From contig JAPDJT010000004.1 of NCBI GenBank assembly GCA_029258955.1, positions 55,209 to 119,208 on the forward strand: a stretch of 64,000 nucleotides of DNA. Reading direction: 5' to 3'. A program made the position numbers and the translations under genes. Source of the DNA: Thermoplasmatota archaeon. GTDB taxonomy: Archaea > Thermoplasmatota > E2 > UBA202 > JdFR-43. Shown piece after piece: positions 21,346 to 30,399 of the stretch (positions within the stretch are counted from its first letter, which is position 1; every line of letters begins with the position of its first letter). The notes beneath the pieces were generated by a model. That model was given only the letters and a program-made list of their open reading frames with translations, was not told the origin of the DNA and made no database searches.

Positions 21346-22347
21346 ATGATTTATAGGAGAAAAATAAGATGCACACTGCTTGAAGATGGCTCAAGCGTTG
21401 ATTTAAATTATTTCGTTGTTAAGGGAAGGAAGGAAAAGCCCGTTTTGCTTTTAAATGCTGCCATACATGGAGAAGAGTTAAATGGGATAGAAGTAATTAT
21501 GCGTTTATTAGAGGAAATCGATCCAGCCAAACTAAATGGAACAATTTATGCTGTTCCTATCGTTAATATTCTTGCCTACAGGGCTGGAAGCAGAGCAGAG
21601 CCAAGAGATTTAGAAGATTTAAATAGAGTTTTTCCTGGCAAAAAAGACGGTACTGCAACAGAAAGAATAGCATATCTCTTCTTTGAAAAATTTGTTAAAA
21701 AAGCAGATTTTGGAATAGATTTGCATGCTGGTATGCGCGGCCATCTACTTATGCCTCATCCAAGAGTGAGATATACAAATGATTATATGCCACCATTAGA
21801 GCCATTTAGAGCCTTGGGGACAGAAATAATTTTCCATAATGAGGGTAAGAAAGGCATGCTTACTATCGAAGCTGGAAAAATAGGAAAGCCAATTGTCTGC
21901 TTTGAAATAGGTGAAGCAGGAAGATTGGACGAAGAATATATCCAAGCTGGATTAAAAGGCGTAAAGAATTTCATGAAGTATTTTGGAATGCTTGAAGGAG
22001 AGCCAGAGATACCAGAGAAGCAAATTCTTTTAAAGGATTATTTAGAAATAAAAGCTGATTGCCCCGGCTTGTTTTATCCTTTTGTTAAGCCAGGAGAAGT
22101 TGTAAAGAAAAAACAAGCATTGGGCTATATAAGAGAACTCCCTACAGGAAAGAAAAAAATTATTGAAAGCCCAAAAAATAGCGTTGTAATAGGTATAAGA
22201 AGTCGCCCCCCTGTTAGGCTTAGCACAACAGTTGCATGGCTCATGAGCTTTGAACATGGAGAAATATTGCCACAAATGAAGAAAGGAATAAAAATAAAAT
22301 CAAAGATATTAGCAGAAATGGAAAAAAGAAAAATAGAAATTAGATGA
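21346..22347 (+). CDS. Succinylglutamate desuccinylase / aspartoacylase-family protein
   Basis: A 333-residue zinc hydrolase of the AstE/AspA (M14-like) family. Zinc ligands fit NAAIHGEELNGIEV (H..E) and the later GIDLHAGMRGHLLM His. A conserved GKPIVCFEIGEAG segment supplies the active-site Glu region. The C-terminal ~95 residues form the usual beta domain. The physiological substrate is unknown. A TTG at 21340 is an alternative start. It converges on the GCS2-like gene with an 8-base overlap. Confidence 0.85.
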   Translation: MIYRRKIRCTLLEDGSSVDLNYFVVKGRKEKPVLLLNAAIHGEELNGIEVIMRLLEEIDPAKLNGTIYAVPIVNILAYRAGSRAEPRDLEDLNRVFPGKKDGTATERIAYLFFEKFVKKADFGIDLHAGMRGHLLMPHPRVRYTNDYMPPLEPFRALGTEIIFHNEGKKGMLTIEAGKIGKPIVCFEIGEAGRLDEEYIQAGLKGVKNFMKYFGMLEGEPEIPEKQILLKDYLEIKADCPGLFYPFVKPGEVVKKKQALGYIRELPTGKKKIIESPKNSVVIGIRSRPPVRLSTTVAWLMSFEHGEILPQMKKGIKIKSKILAEMEKRKIEIR

Positions 22348-23608
22348 GGGGTTGATTTTTCTTAGTTTTTTCCCATATTCTATTGACTAAATAACTTATC
22401 TTTTCTTCCATTTCTCCTTCTCTTCTCTCAAACCATCTTTTCAAAATATCAGCACTTGTTTTTCTTCTTCTAATTCTCCTCCTAAGAATATGTAAATAGC
22501 GAGGCATTACATCTAAAGCTTTTAAACCCTTTTCCGCTTTTTCAATACATTCCATTAAATATTGATGGGTAGCAATGGATTTTCCTCTCCATACGAAATT
22601 TCCTTTCAATGATTTTCTAATCGCTTCTATTCTATTTATTTCAATTTCCTTTAAATCTGGATATGCCCTCCTGCTCCATCTCTGGGCATATTTGAGGCGC
22701 CCAACAATATATTCTATAAGTGCCATATTCTCCCTTACTGTGCATTGAGTTGCGTACACCCTATTTTCTACTCTAAAAGGGATCTCAAATCTTATTCTAT
22801 TGTCTTCATGCCTTTCTTTAACTTTTTCGGTTAAAGAACTTGCTAAAATCGGGCTGAATGAGTCAACATATTCTCCATATTCTTCAATAGTCACTGGATA
22901 CCTTTTTAGCTTTGGCAAGCCAGCATTTCCACCATCTGCCATTTCATATAACAAAAGCCTCGCCTCTGCATAATCAACAACTTCTCCACCAATTATGGGG
23001 CTATTAGCAGATAAAGCAATCTGCTCCGGAACCATATAAAGAAGGCGATTAAATTTATCTGCAACATCTTTTGGGCTTTTTCCTTGTATGTGCAAATGAA
23101 TTGATTGAATTATTAAAGCAATATGACGTGGCTCTATTTCTTTACTTGTTATTCTTATTGGTGGAAATTGTGAACGCCACTCCGCCAACTTTTTAGCTCT
23201 TGGAGTATTTGCTATCCATTCATCGCTTAGCACCATAGGATGAGGATTCGCCCCTATTAACAAAAAGATTGCATCTGTTTTATAGATTCTTTCTGCAAGT
23301 TCAGCAATATCCTGAACAGCATCTTGCAAATATTCTTCTTTTTCCCTTAAAGCTTCTCCAGTAAATTCTCTCGGAAAACTTCTTATTTCAATTTGACACG
23401 CCCCCGCTTCTCCGCCAAATTCAAAATCCTGATAAATTGAATTTAAATGAGGAATTAGTTTATCAGCCTTTAAAGGCTTGCCATCTCCATCTACTAATGC
23501 CCCTTCTAATTCAATTCCAAAAATATAATCTTGGGGATGTCTTCTTTTCCTGAAATTTTGCATATTTTTTAAATAATTTTTCAAGTCTTCAACGGTCTTA
23601 AACTCCAT
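22340..23608 (-). CDS. GCS2-like carboxylate-amine ligase
   Basis: A 422-residue protein related to the glutamate-cysteine ligase 2 family. It opens with a GIELEGALVDGDGKPL segment (E-x-E type metal site), then GACQIEIRSFPREF and a central SIHLHIQG motif. Known relatives join an amine to a carboxylate with ATP, and most are uncharacterised. It faces an AspA/AstE-like hydrolase tail to tail. Predicted peptide-ligase neighbourhoods often pair these two families, so a shared small-molecule pathway is possible (inference). Confidence 0.7.
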   Translation of the reverse strand: MEFKTVEDLKNYLKNMQNFRKRRHPQDYIFGIELEGALVDGDGKPLKADKLIPHLNSIYQDFEFGGEAGACQIEIRSFPREFTGEALREKEEYLQDAVQDIAELAERIYKTDAIFLLIGANPHPMVLSDEWIANTPRAKKLAEWRSQFPPIRITSKEIEPRHIALIIQSIHLHIQGKSPKDVADKFNRLLYMVPEQIALSANSPIIGGEVVDYAEARLLLYEMADGGNAGLPKLKRYPVTIEEYGEYVDSFSPILASSLTEKVKERHEDNRIRFEIPFRVENRVYATQCTVRENMALIEYIVGRLKYAQRWSRRAYPDLKEIEINRIEAIRKSLKGNFVWRGKSIATHQYLMECIEKAEKGLKALDVMPRYLHILRRRIRRRKTSADILKRWFERREGEMEEKISYLVNRIWEKTKKNQPLI

Positions 23609-23639
23609 GAGGATAAGGCTAAATTGCTTTTAAAATGTT

Positions 23640-23755
23640 TGGAAAAATCAATGAAAGACATGGTTGCTATTGGCTTCGTTGCATGGGAAGAAATTTACAT
23701 ATCTTTATGTAATAATAGCCAATGCAATCATTTTTTCATTTGTTTTACAATCGAA
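23640..23755. repeat. Family R repeat arranged head to head (palindromic)
   Basis: GGAAAAATCAATGAAAGACA with GTTGCATGGGAAGAAATTTA forms a plus-strand 5' half. The right side, read on the minus strand (AAATGAAAAAATGATTGCAT, GGCTATTATTACAT), is the same 5' half again. The two could fold into a long imperfect hairpin. Confidence 0.5.
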
Positions 23756-23760
23756 GATTA

Positions 23761-23849
23761 GTAGAGTAAATGAAGAAATATTGTCATTGGACTGTGATAG
23801 CACGAGAAGAATTTACCATAACAACATCTTTTTCATTATTTTTCGGCAA
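23761..23849 (+). repeat. Family R repeat
   Basis: GAGTAAATGAAGAAATATTG and ATTTACCATAACAACATC followed by TTTTTCATTATTTTTCGGCA match both halves of the consensus. It lies 10 bases from the hef stop. Confidence 0.55.
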
Positions 23850-23859
23850 ATTCGAAAAT

Positions 23860-25449
23860 TTATAGCCAACTATCTAACTTTGCTTGCCCTTTTGAATCAA
23901 CAATTATTTTTCTCTCCCCCTTTTCCTTTTGCTTTTCTTCCATCATTTTATTTATTGCTTCTCTCAACCTCTTTATCTGCATAAGCATTTTCTTTTCTTT
24001 TCTTTTACTGCTCCAGTAATAGGCTTCATCTCTTGAACCCTTCATTATAAGGATATATACTTCTCCAGGTGTTCCTCCTCTTGCTGTTCTTCCTCGCCTT
24101 TGAATATGTCTTATGGCGGAGGGAACAGGTTCATAAAATATAACTAAGCTTGTTGCAGGAATATCTATGCCTTCTTCTCCAATACTTGTTGAAACAAGAA
24201 CATTGTAAAAACCACTTTTGAATAATTTAATAACCATTTTTTGTTCATCTTGACTCATTCCATTTCCGCTTCCTTTAGCTTGCCCAATAAATTTTGTTGC
24301 TTTTATTCCATCTATCTTATTCAGCTCTTTAACTATTGCTTCTATTGTTTCTCTGTACTCTGCAAATACAATTGCTCTTGCGCCTTCCCTTTCCTTAAAA
24401 TGCTCCAACAAAATCTTTTTCGTCATTTCTAACTTTGGATTTTCGTCTTTGGCATTCAATATTTTGCTTCTAATGAGCTTATATTTTGGATGATTTCTTA
24501 TTTTCTTCCCAGCTTTTGATGTGTCTAATTCAAGCTTTTTTACATAATTTTTAGCAGATTCTATTCCTTGGCTTGTGAGCATTTCTTTAAGATGATAGAT
24601 TTTAATTAATGCTGTTGCTATGCTTATTGCATTGTATATCGCGCCTTTTTCCTTTTCCAGTTTTTTCTGCAGTCTCTCCTGTAAGCTTATCAACATTTTC
24701 TTTGTTATTCTTTTTATTGATAAAGGCACCTTAACATACTTGTTCATTTCAACGAGAAAATCCATTATCATTGCATTAATATCAGCTTCAATTGATTTTA
24801 TTTGAGGCGGCATTTCTATTACTATCCATCTAAGTCTTCTTTCTGGAATATATGGTTTAACATCTGGGTCATCTTCTGTTCTAATTTCAATATTTTCAAT
24901 GCCTAAATGTTCTATAACTTCCTTAAGCCTTGAATAATCGCTTCCTGGAGATGCTGTTAAGCCTATTGTTTGCACATTATTTTCTAAGCATTTTTTAGCA
25001 ATGCTGACATATGAATAATTTCCCACACATCTATGAACCTCATCAAAAATTACCAAGCTAAATTGGCTGAAATCAATTATATCCAAATCATTTTCTATGG
25101 TTTGAGGTGTTGCAACAATAACTTTCGCCATATTATAAATGCTTTTCCTCTTTTCCTTCCTCATTTTCTCTCCAGTAATCAAAAAAACACCATCTATTGT
25201 TGTTAGTTCTTTTATTGTAGCATAATGTTGCTCACATAAGGGCTTTGTAGGAGCTAAAAACATTACTTTTCCATATTTTATCTTATAAGCTATCATCATG
25301 ACAGCAATGATTGTTTTTCCTAAACCAGTTGGTAAAACAACTAAGGAATTCCTATTTTTGATTGATTCAAAAATATTCATCTGATATTCCCTTTTAACAA
25401 TTTTAAAAGGCTTTATATTTTCCATTTCAACAAATTCAACAAACTCCAT
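23860..25449 (-). CDS. hef: Hef-type DNA helicase lacking the XPF nuclease domain
   Basis: A 529-residue SF2 helicase related to Hef/FANCM. Motif I is VVLPTGLGKTII, motif II FDEVHRC, motif III GLTASPGSD, motif V VSTSIGEEGIDIP and motif VI HIQRRGRTARGG. A helical insertion separates the two RecA domains, as in Hef. Euryarchaeal Hef usually continues into an ERCC4 nuclease and HhH domain; this protein stops after the helicase. Its last eight residues, QAKLDSWL, match a PCNA-interacting (PIP) box. It probably processes stalled forks (family inference). Confidence 0.88.
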   Translation of the reverse strand: MEFVEFVEMENIKPFKIVKREYQMNIFESIKNRNSLVVLPTGLGKTIIAVMMIAYKIKYGKVMFLAPTKPLCEQHYATIKELTTIDGVFLITGEKMRKEKRKSIYNMAKVIVATPQTIENDLDIIDFSQFSLVIFDEVHRCVGNYSYVSIAKKCLENNVQTIGLTASPGSDYSRLKEVIEHLGIENIEIRTEDDPDVKPYIPERRLRWIVIEMPPQIKSIEADINAMIMDFLVEMNKYVKVPLSIKRITKKMLISLQERLQKKLEKEKGAIYNAISIATALIKIYHLKEMLTSQGIESAKNYVKKLELDTSKAGKKIRNHPKYKLIRSKILNAKDENPKLEMTKKILLEHFKEREGARAIVFAEYRETIEAIVKELNKIDGIKATKFIGQAKGSGNGMSQDEQKMVIKLFKSGFYNVLVSTSIGEEGIDIPATSLVIFYEPVPSAIRHIQRRGRTARGGTPGEVYILIMKGSRDEAYYWSSKRKEKKMLMQIKRLREAINKMMEEKQKEKGERKIIVDSKGQAKLDSWL

Positions 25450-25517
25450 TATCCTTAAGAAAAAGATTTTTTGCTTAAATTTTTTATGGGAAGAGTTTTT
25501 TATTTTGAGGAGATAAA

Positions 25518-26771
25518 ATGAATAAAGTAGTGATTATCTTCTTTGCTATAGGGATAATAGGAATATTAGTCGGAATTTGGGGAGGAGTTAATTATTCAAA
25601 AGCTATCTCCCAGAAGAATGAGATTAAAGAAGAATATTTCTCATTGAAAGAAGACTATATAGCTCTTAACAATAGTTATATCGAGTTGCAATCTTCCTAC
25701 AATTCTCTGGAAAAAAATTATAGCAATCTTCAACAGAAATATACTACGCTTGAAACAAAATATAGTTTACTTAACAATTCATACAACACTCTCCAATCTG
25801 AATATTATGTTCTACAATCGCAATATTCAAACTTACAACAAAATTACAATTCTTTAGAAAATTATTATAATGCTCTCCTATCAAATTTTAATTCTTTACA
25901 ATCACAATATGAATTATTGCAACAAAAATATATTACCCTACAAAGTTCGTATGCTCAACTAAATGATTCGTATAGTTCTTTACAAAATGATTACAACACT
26001 CTCCAATCTGAATATTATGTTCTACAATCGCAATATTCAAACTTACAACAAAATTACAGCGATTTACAAGATAGCTATATTGAGTTACAATCTTCTTACA
26101 ATTCTTTAGAAACTAATTATAATTCTCTCCAAAACGAATTTTCATCATATAAGAGAATGATTGAGATAAGGTATGGTTTGAGGGAAAACGCAACATGTTT
26201 TGTTACACCAAATGATATGGATGTGATAAATTATAAAAATTTGATACTGGAGTCATATGGCATTCCTTCAGATGGTATATTAAGCTGGGATGATATAGAT
26301 GCAATTTTTGATTGGATATGGTGGAACACTTGGTATAATTATGATACTTACATAGATGACAATACTGGTTATTTCTATGGTGAATTTTGGCAGTATCCAA
26401 ACGAAACGCTTTATAATACAGATGATTGGGGGTATATGTTGGGAGACTGTGAAGATTTTACTGTATTAATGGCAAGTTTATGTAAAGCTGAAGAAAACGT
26501 AAATTGGTTATGGTGTGCTGAGATAACATTAACTATTAATTCAACAGAATACAGACATGCATGTATATTCATAGATGATGGGAGTCTTATGCGCATTTAT
26601 GACCCTACCAATAACTATACAACAGGAGTTAGTCTTCCAGAACAAGATGCATTGAATCAATATGCCTCTTTTTGGGGTGCTGACTCCATACAAGTAGACG
26701 CCATTTTCAATGAAAATCAATATATTGAATTTAATAACAATCAGGAATTTTTTACTTTCTTTTGGCTTTAA
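25518..26771 (+). CDS. Membrane-anchored coiled-coil protein with transglutaminase-like domain
   Basis: A 417-residue protein. An N-terminal hydrophobic anchor (about 4-24) is followed by a coiled coil at about 30-215 built on Q/N/S/Y-rich heptads (SYNSLQ, NYSNLQQ types) and a C-terminal transglutaminase/cysteine-protease-like domain. The catalytic triad is visible: Cys in GDCEDFTVLMASL, His in YRHACIFI and Asp in IYDPTNN. It probably projects from the cell surface. An exact 67-bp repeat (25782-25848, 25992-26058) lies 210 bp apart, equal to ten heptads. AGGAGATAAAATG gives a good start. Confidence 0.75.
   Translation: MNKVVIIFFAIGIIGILVGIWGGVNYSKAISQKNEIKEEYFSLKEDYIALNNSYIELQSSYNSLEKNYSNLQQKYTTLETKYSLLNNSYNTLQSEYYVLQSQYSNLQQNYNSLENYYNALLSNFNSLQSQYELLQQKYITLQSSYAQLNDSYSSLQNDYNTLQSEYYVLQSQYSNLQQNYSDLQDSYIELQSSYNSLETNYNSLQNEFSSYKRMIEIRYGLRENATCFVTPNDMDVINYKNLILESYGIPSDGILSWDDIDAIFDWIWWNTWYNYDTYIDDNTGYFYGEFWQYPNETLYNTDDWGYMLGDCEDFTVLMASLCKAEENVNWLWCAEITLTINSTEYRHACIFIDDGSLMRIYDPTNNYTTGVSLPEQDALNQYASFWGADSIQVDAIFNENQYIEFNNNQEFFTFFWL
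25782..26058 (+). repeat. Exact 67-bp in-frame repeat inside the coiled-coil gene
   Basis: The bases from 25782 to 25848 recur without mismatch at 25992-26058. The offset is 210 bp (70 codons, ten heptads), so the repeat keeps both reading frame and heptad register. This points to recent internal duplication or gene conversion. Confidence 0.85.
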
Positions 26772-26774
26772 CAC

Positions 26775-26925
26775 TTAATGCTTTATACCTCCTCGCATAT
26801 ACTAAATAGATGATGAGGTTTGCTAGAGCTGATTGATGATGAATAGCAAGCCTTCTGATATTCTTTTATACAAAATTTTCATAGATTTCCTCAATGCAAC
26901 AATTCGCAATTTTTCATTTAAGAAT
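26775..26925 (-). other. Unexplained intergenic segment with a coding-like minus frame
   Basis: Between the coiled-coil gene and the repeat at 26940, the minus strand can be read as KNIRRLAIHHQSALANLIIY then LVYARRYKALSVK, with an in-frame stop before it and no start. It may be a gene fragment, but I recognise no family. Confidence 0.2.
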
Positions 26926-26939
26926 ATTGTGAGTCATCG

Positions 26940-27033
26940 GGGTTGATGAAAAATAAAATGAAATGAATTTTGTTATGGCATATCCGCCTATGTGATAATA
27001 GCCAATGGCAACAATTCATTCATTCGGCACACC
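26940..27033 (-). repeat. Family R repeat, minus orientation
   Basis: Read on the minus strand: GGGTGTGCCGAATGAATGAA, TTGTTGCCATTGGCTATTAT, then a 3' half ending TTTTATTTTTCATCAACC. It overlaps the ATG at 27005, which argues against using that ATG as the dipeptidase start. Confidence 0.6.
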
Positions 27034-27085
27034 CGATAGCATCTTGCCATCAATAAATCTTTATACGAAATTTTTATTTCACTTT

Positions 27086-28504
27086 ATGTTGGAAAATTTA
27101 GAACCTAAGGTTGTTTGGAAATTTTTTGAGGAAATATGTAAGATACCTCGTTGCTCAAAGCATGAGGAAAAAATTGCAGAATATATTATAAGCATAGCTG
27201 AAAAAAATGGTTTAGAGTGGCAAAAAGATGACGTAGGAAATGTTGTAGTTAGGAAAAAAGCAAATGGATATGAGAATGCGCCAATGATAACATTACAATG
27301 CCACATGGATATGGTTTGCGAGAAAAACAAAGATGTTGAGCATGACTTTAGCAAAGATGCAATCAAGCCATATGTAGATGGAGAATGGGTGAAAGCAAAA
27401 GGAACAACATTGGGAGCAGATAATGGTATAGGATTAGCTATATGTCTTGCTTTGATGGAAAGTGATGTAAAACATGGTCCATTAGAATTCTTATTTACAG
27501 TAGATGAAGAAACAGGTTTAACAGGTGCTTTTGGACTTAAAAAAGAGTTTGTTAAAGGGCAACTTCTTATAAATTTAGATAGCGAGGATTTTGGGGTTAT
27601 ATACATAGGATGTGCAGGAGGAGGAAATTCAACAATAAAATTGCCATTGGAATTTGTAGATGCTAACAAAGAAGGATTGAAAATAATGGTAAAGGGGTTA
27701 AGAGGAGGTCATTCTGGAATAGAAATTGATAAAGGGAGAGCCAACGCCATTAAATTGTTAGCTAGGATTCTTTACAACATAAATGCAAAAATTGGTAGGA
27801 TAGAAGGAGGAGACAAGCACAATGCCATTCCAAGAGAAGCTGTTGCAGAAGTAATAGTGGAGAATATGGAAGAGGCAGAAAAGAAAATAAAGGAAATGGA
27901 AGAAATATTCAAAAATGAATATTCTGCAACTGAGCCAAATTTAAGGGTTGAAGTAGAGAAATGTAATGTTGCAAAAGTACTTACAGATGATGTAAATGAA
28001 AGGCTCATAAAGCTTCTTATGGCTTTGCCACATGGCGTGCTTGCGATGAGCCAAGAAGTAAAGGATTTGGTAGAGACTTCTACAAATCTTGCAACTATAA
28101 GAATGGATGGAGAAGCAACTATTGTAATGAGCTCCAGAAGTTCAGTAAATTCTGCTTTGGATGCTGTTATGCAAAGTATAAGATGCCTAGCTGAGTTGGC
28201 TGGAGCAAACGTTGAAGAAGGAAGTAAATATCCAGGATGGAAGCCAAATTTAAAGTCAAGGTTATTGCAGATTGCTTCCGATGCTTTTAAAGAGTTGTAC
28301 GGAAAGGAGCCAGAGAAAAAAGCAATTCATGCTGGACTGGAAACAGGAGTTATAGGAGAGATAACAGGAATAAATGAAATAATATCAATTGGACCACAAA
28401 TTGAACACCCCCACAGCCCAGATGAAAGAGTGCATATAGAAAGCGTTGATAAATTCTGGAAATATTTGCTATATCTGCTGGAAAAGATAGCTAAAGAATG
28501 GTAA
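27086..28504 (+). CDS. pepD: Aminoacyl-histidine dipeptidase (PepD, M20)
   Basis: A 472-residue M20 metallopeptidase. Metal-site landmarks are LQCHMDMVCEKN, TLGADNGIGLA, VDEETGLTGAFGL and NLDSEDFGVIYIGCAGG. A dimerisation domain follows from GLRGGHSGIEID, and AIHAGLETGVI carries a late metal His. It cleaves dipeptides, classically X-His, in the cytoplasm. The start at 27086 (MLENLEPKVVWKFFEE) is chosen because the family begins there and the upstream extension is repeat DNA. Its stop overlaps the next gene by 7 bases. Confidence 0.92.
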   Translation: MLENLEPKVVWKFFEEICKIPRCSKHEEKIAEYIISIAEKNGLEWQKDDVGNVVVRKKANGYENAPMITLQCHMDMVCEKNKDVEHDFSKDAIKPYVDGEWVKAKGTTLGADNGIGLAICLALMESDVKHGPLEFLFTVDEETGLTGAFGLKKEFVKGQLLINLDSEDFGVIYIGCAGGGNSTIKLPLEFVDANKEGLKIMVKGLRGGHSGIEIDKGRANAIKLLARILYNINAKIGRIEGGDKHNAIPREAVAEVIVENMEEAEKKIKEMEEIFKNEYSATEPNLRVEVEKCNVAKVLTDDVNERLIKLLMALPHGVLAMSQEVKDLVETSTNLATIRMDGEATIVMSSRSSVNSALDAVMQSIRCLAELAGANVEEGSKYPGWKPNLKSRLLQIASDAFKELYGKEPEKKAIHAGLETGVIGEITGINEIISIGPQIEHPHSPDERVHIESVDKFWKYLLYLLEKIAKEW

Positions 28505-30399
28505 AGAAAACCTATCTCTTTTCTTTTTTATTTTTGCTATTAATTTTACCGTTTCCTTTCAAAATAGAAAAGACAACTAATCTTATTTTGAACCAGATTC
28601 CTAAAGAGACTTATATGGTTGAAATGAGGGATGGCATTAAGCTTGCTACGGATGTTTATCTGCCTAGCAATGGCAAATATCCAGTTGTTTTGATAAGAAC
28701 CCCTTATGGAAGAGAAGGTTTTGAAGATATAGCTGGCTTTTTTACAAAAAATGGTTATGCGCTGGTTGTTCAAGATATAAGAGGCACTGGAGAATCAGAA
28801 GGAATTTTCAGGGCTTTTTTGGATGATGGATGGAATGAATTGCAGGATGGAAATGATACGGTGGAATGGATTTTGAAGCAAGACTGGTGTAATGGAAGAG
28901 TAGCTATATGGGGCGGTTCAGCAATGGGAATAGCTGGTTATATGCTTGTTGGCTGCAGAAATATTGATTGCGCCCTTGTAGCCATAGCTGCATCAAATTT
29001 GTATGAGCATGCAATGTATCCAGGAGGGGAGTTTAGAATCGATGCTGAAGAATGGTTGAAAGATAGGAAAGCAGATTATATGATAGACGTCTTCTTACAA
29101 CACTATAATTATGATGATTTTTGGAAACAGCTTGATTTGTCAACAAGATATGATTTTGTAGAGACGCCTATTTATCATGTAGGAGGATGGTTTGATATAT
29201 TTGCAGAAGGTATTATTGATGCATTTGTTGGCTTGCAAAATAAGAAAAATCAAAAGCTTGTAATGGGACCATGGACACATGAAGGAATGTTTTCTTTAAA
29301 ACAAGGAGATTTTAGCTTTCCGCCAAATAGCATATTTGATGCTTCTCAGGAAACCTTAAAATGGTTTGATTACTGGATGAAAGGCATAGAATTCAATGAA
29401 CCTCCTGTAAAATTTTATATGATTGGAGAGTGTTCAACGGAAAATTATATGGCTAAAGGAGAAGGAAATGAGTGGTGGTATTCAAATGAATGGCCCCCTA
29501 TGGCAAATAAAAGGAAGCTCTTTTTAGGAGATGGAACTCTTAGCTTCGAAAGAACTCCCAATGAAGGATATAATGAGTATTTATATAATCCAGCAAATCC
29601 TGCCCCAACAATTGGAGGAAGAAATTTAGTGTGGGAAGCTGGTCCAAAAGAGCAAAGTGAATTGGAGGCAAGAGATGATGTTTTAGTTTATGTAACACCT
29701 CCTTTAAATGAATCAATTGCTGTTGCTGGAGAAATAAAACTACACTTATGGATAAGTTCCTCATGTAAAGATACAGATTTTGTTGCAAAATTATGTGATG
29801 TGTATCCAGATGGAAAATCTTATTTAATTACAGAAGGAATTTTGATGGCAAGGCATAGGAAATCTTTTGAAAGGGAGGATTTTCTGGAAGAAGGAAAGAT
29901 ATATGAAATCAACGTAAGCTTAGGAAATATAGCAATAATGTTTAACAGAGGACATAGAATAAAACTTTTCATTACTTCTTCAAATTATCCAGCTTATGAA
30001 AGAAATCCAAATACTGGAGATGCAATTAGAAAAAATGAAACTTATGAAATAGCGAGAAACAGGATTTATTTTGGAGGAAAATACGATTCATATATTGAAT
30101 TGCCAATAATTGAAAAAATCGAAATATCTCCAACAAAAGGCATATATTTTGCAGGGAGAAAATTGTTAAACGCAGATTTTTTATTTATCATAGGAAAAAT
30201 AAATTTTGAAGTTATGGCAAGTTGCGATAAAGTAATTTTTTATCTCAATAATGAAAAGAAATGGGAAGATGATAATCAGCCATTCACATGGCATTTTGAT
30301 GAATTTGTTATTGGAAAACAAAAAATGAGGGTAGAAATTTATAAGGATAAGCATATGATAGGGAGAGAAATAGAATTTTTCGCTTTCAATCTCTCATAA
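28498..30399 (+). CDS. Secreted X-Pro dipeptidyl-peptidase / CocE-NonD family hydrolase (S15-like)
   Basis: A 633-residue protein. It has a signal peptide (KKTYLFSFLFLLLILPFPF), then an alpha/beta hydrolase: VVLIRTPYGREG, VVQDIRGTGESEG, nucleophile region IWGGSAMGIAGYML, and acid/His region VGGWFDIF and GPWTHEG. A C-terminal jelly-roll domain follows (LHLWISSSCKDTDFVAKLCDVYP). The family includes X-Pro peptidases and acyl-ester hydrolases. The peptidase context here favours the former but does not prove it. It is probably co-transcribed with pepD. Confidence 0.85.
   Translation: MVKKTYLFSFLFLLLILPFPFKIEKTTNLILNQIPKETYMVEMRDGIKLATDVYLPSNGKYPVVLIRTPYGREGFEDIAGFFTKNGYALVVQDIRGTGESEGIFRAFLDDGWNELQDGNDTVEWILKQDWCNGRVAIWGGSAMGIAGYMLVGCRNIDCALVAIAASNLYEHAMYPGGEFRIDAEEWLKDRKADYMIDVFLQHYNYDDFWKQLDLSTRYDFVETPIYHVGGWFDIFAEGIIDAFVGLQNKKNQKLVMGPWTHEGMFSLKQGDFSFPPNSIFDASQETLKWFDYWMKGIEFNEPPVKFYMIGECSTENYMAKGEGNEWWYSNEWPPMANKRKLFLGDGTLSFERTPNEGYNEYLYNPANPAPTIGGRNLVWEAGPKEQSELEARDDVLVYVTPPLNESIAVAGEIKLHLWISSSCKDTDFVAKLCDVYPDGKSYLITEGILMARHRKSFEREDFLEEGKIYEINVSLGNIAIMFNRGHRIKLFITSSNYPAYERNPNTGDAIRKNETYEIARNRIYFGGKYDSYIELPIIEKIEISPTKGIYFAGRKLLNADFLFIIGKINFEVMASCDKVIFYLNNEKKWEDDNQPFTWHFDEFVIGKQKMRVEIYKDKHMIGREIEFFAFNLS

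Noticed and set aside
27005..27085. Longer N terminus for the PepD gene
   Set aside because: The extra 27 codons fall partly in a family R repeat and do not match the family's start.
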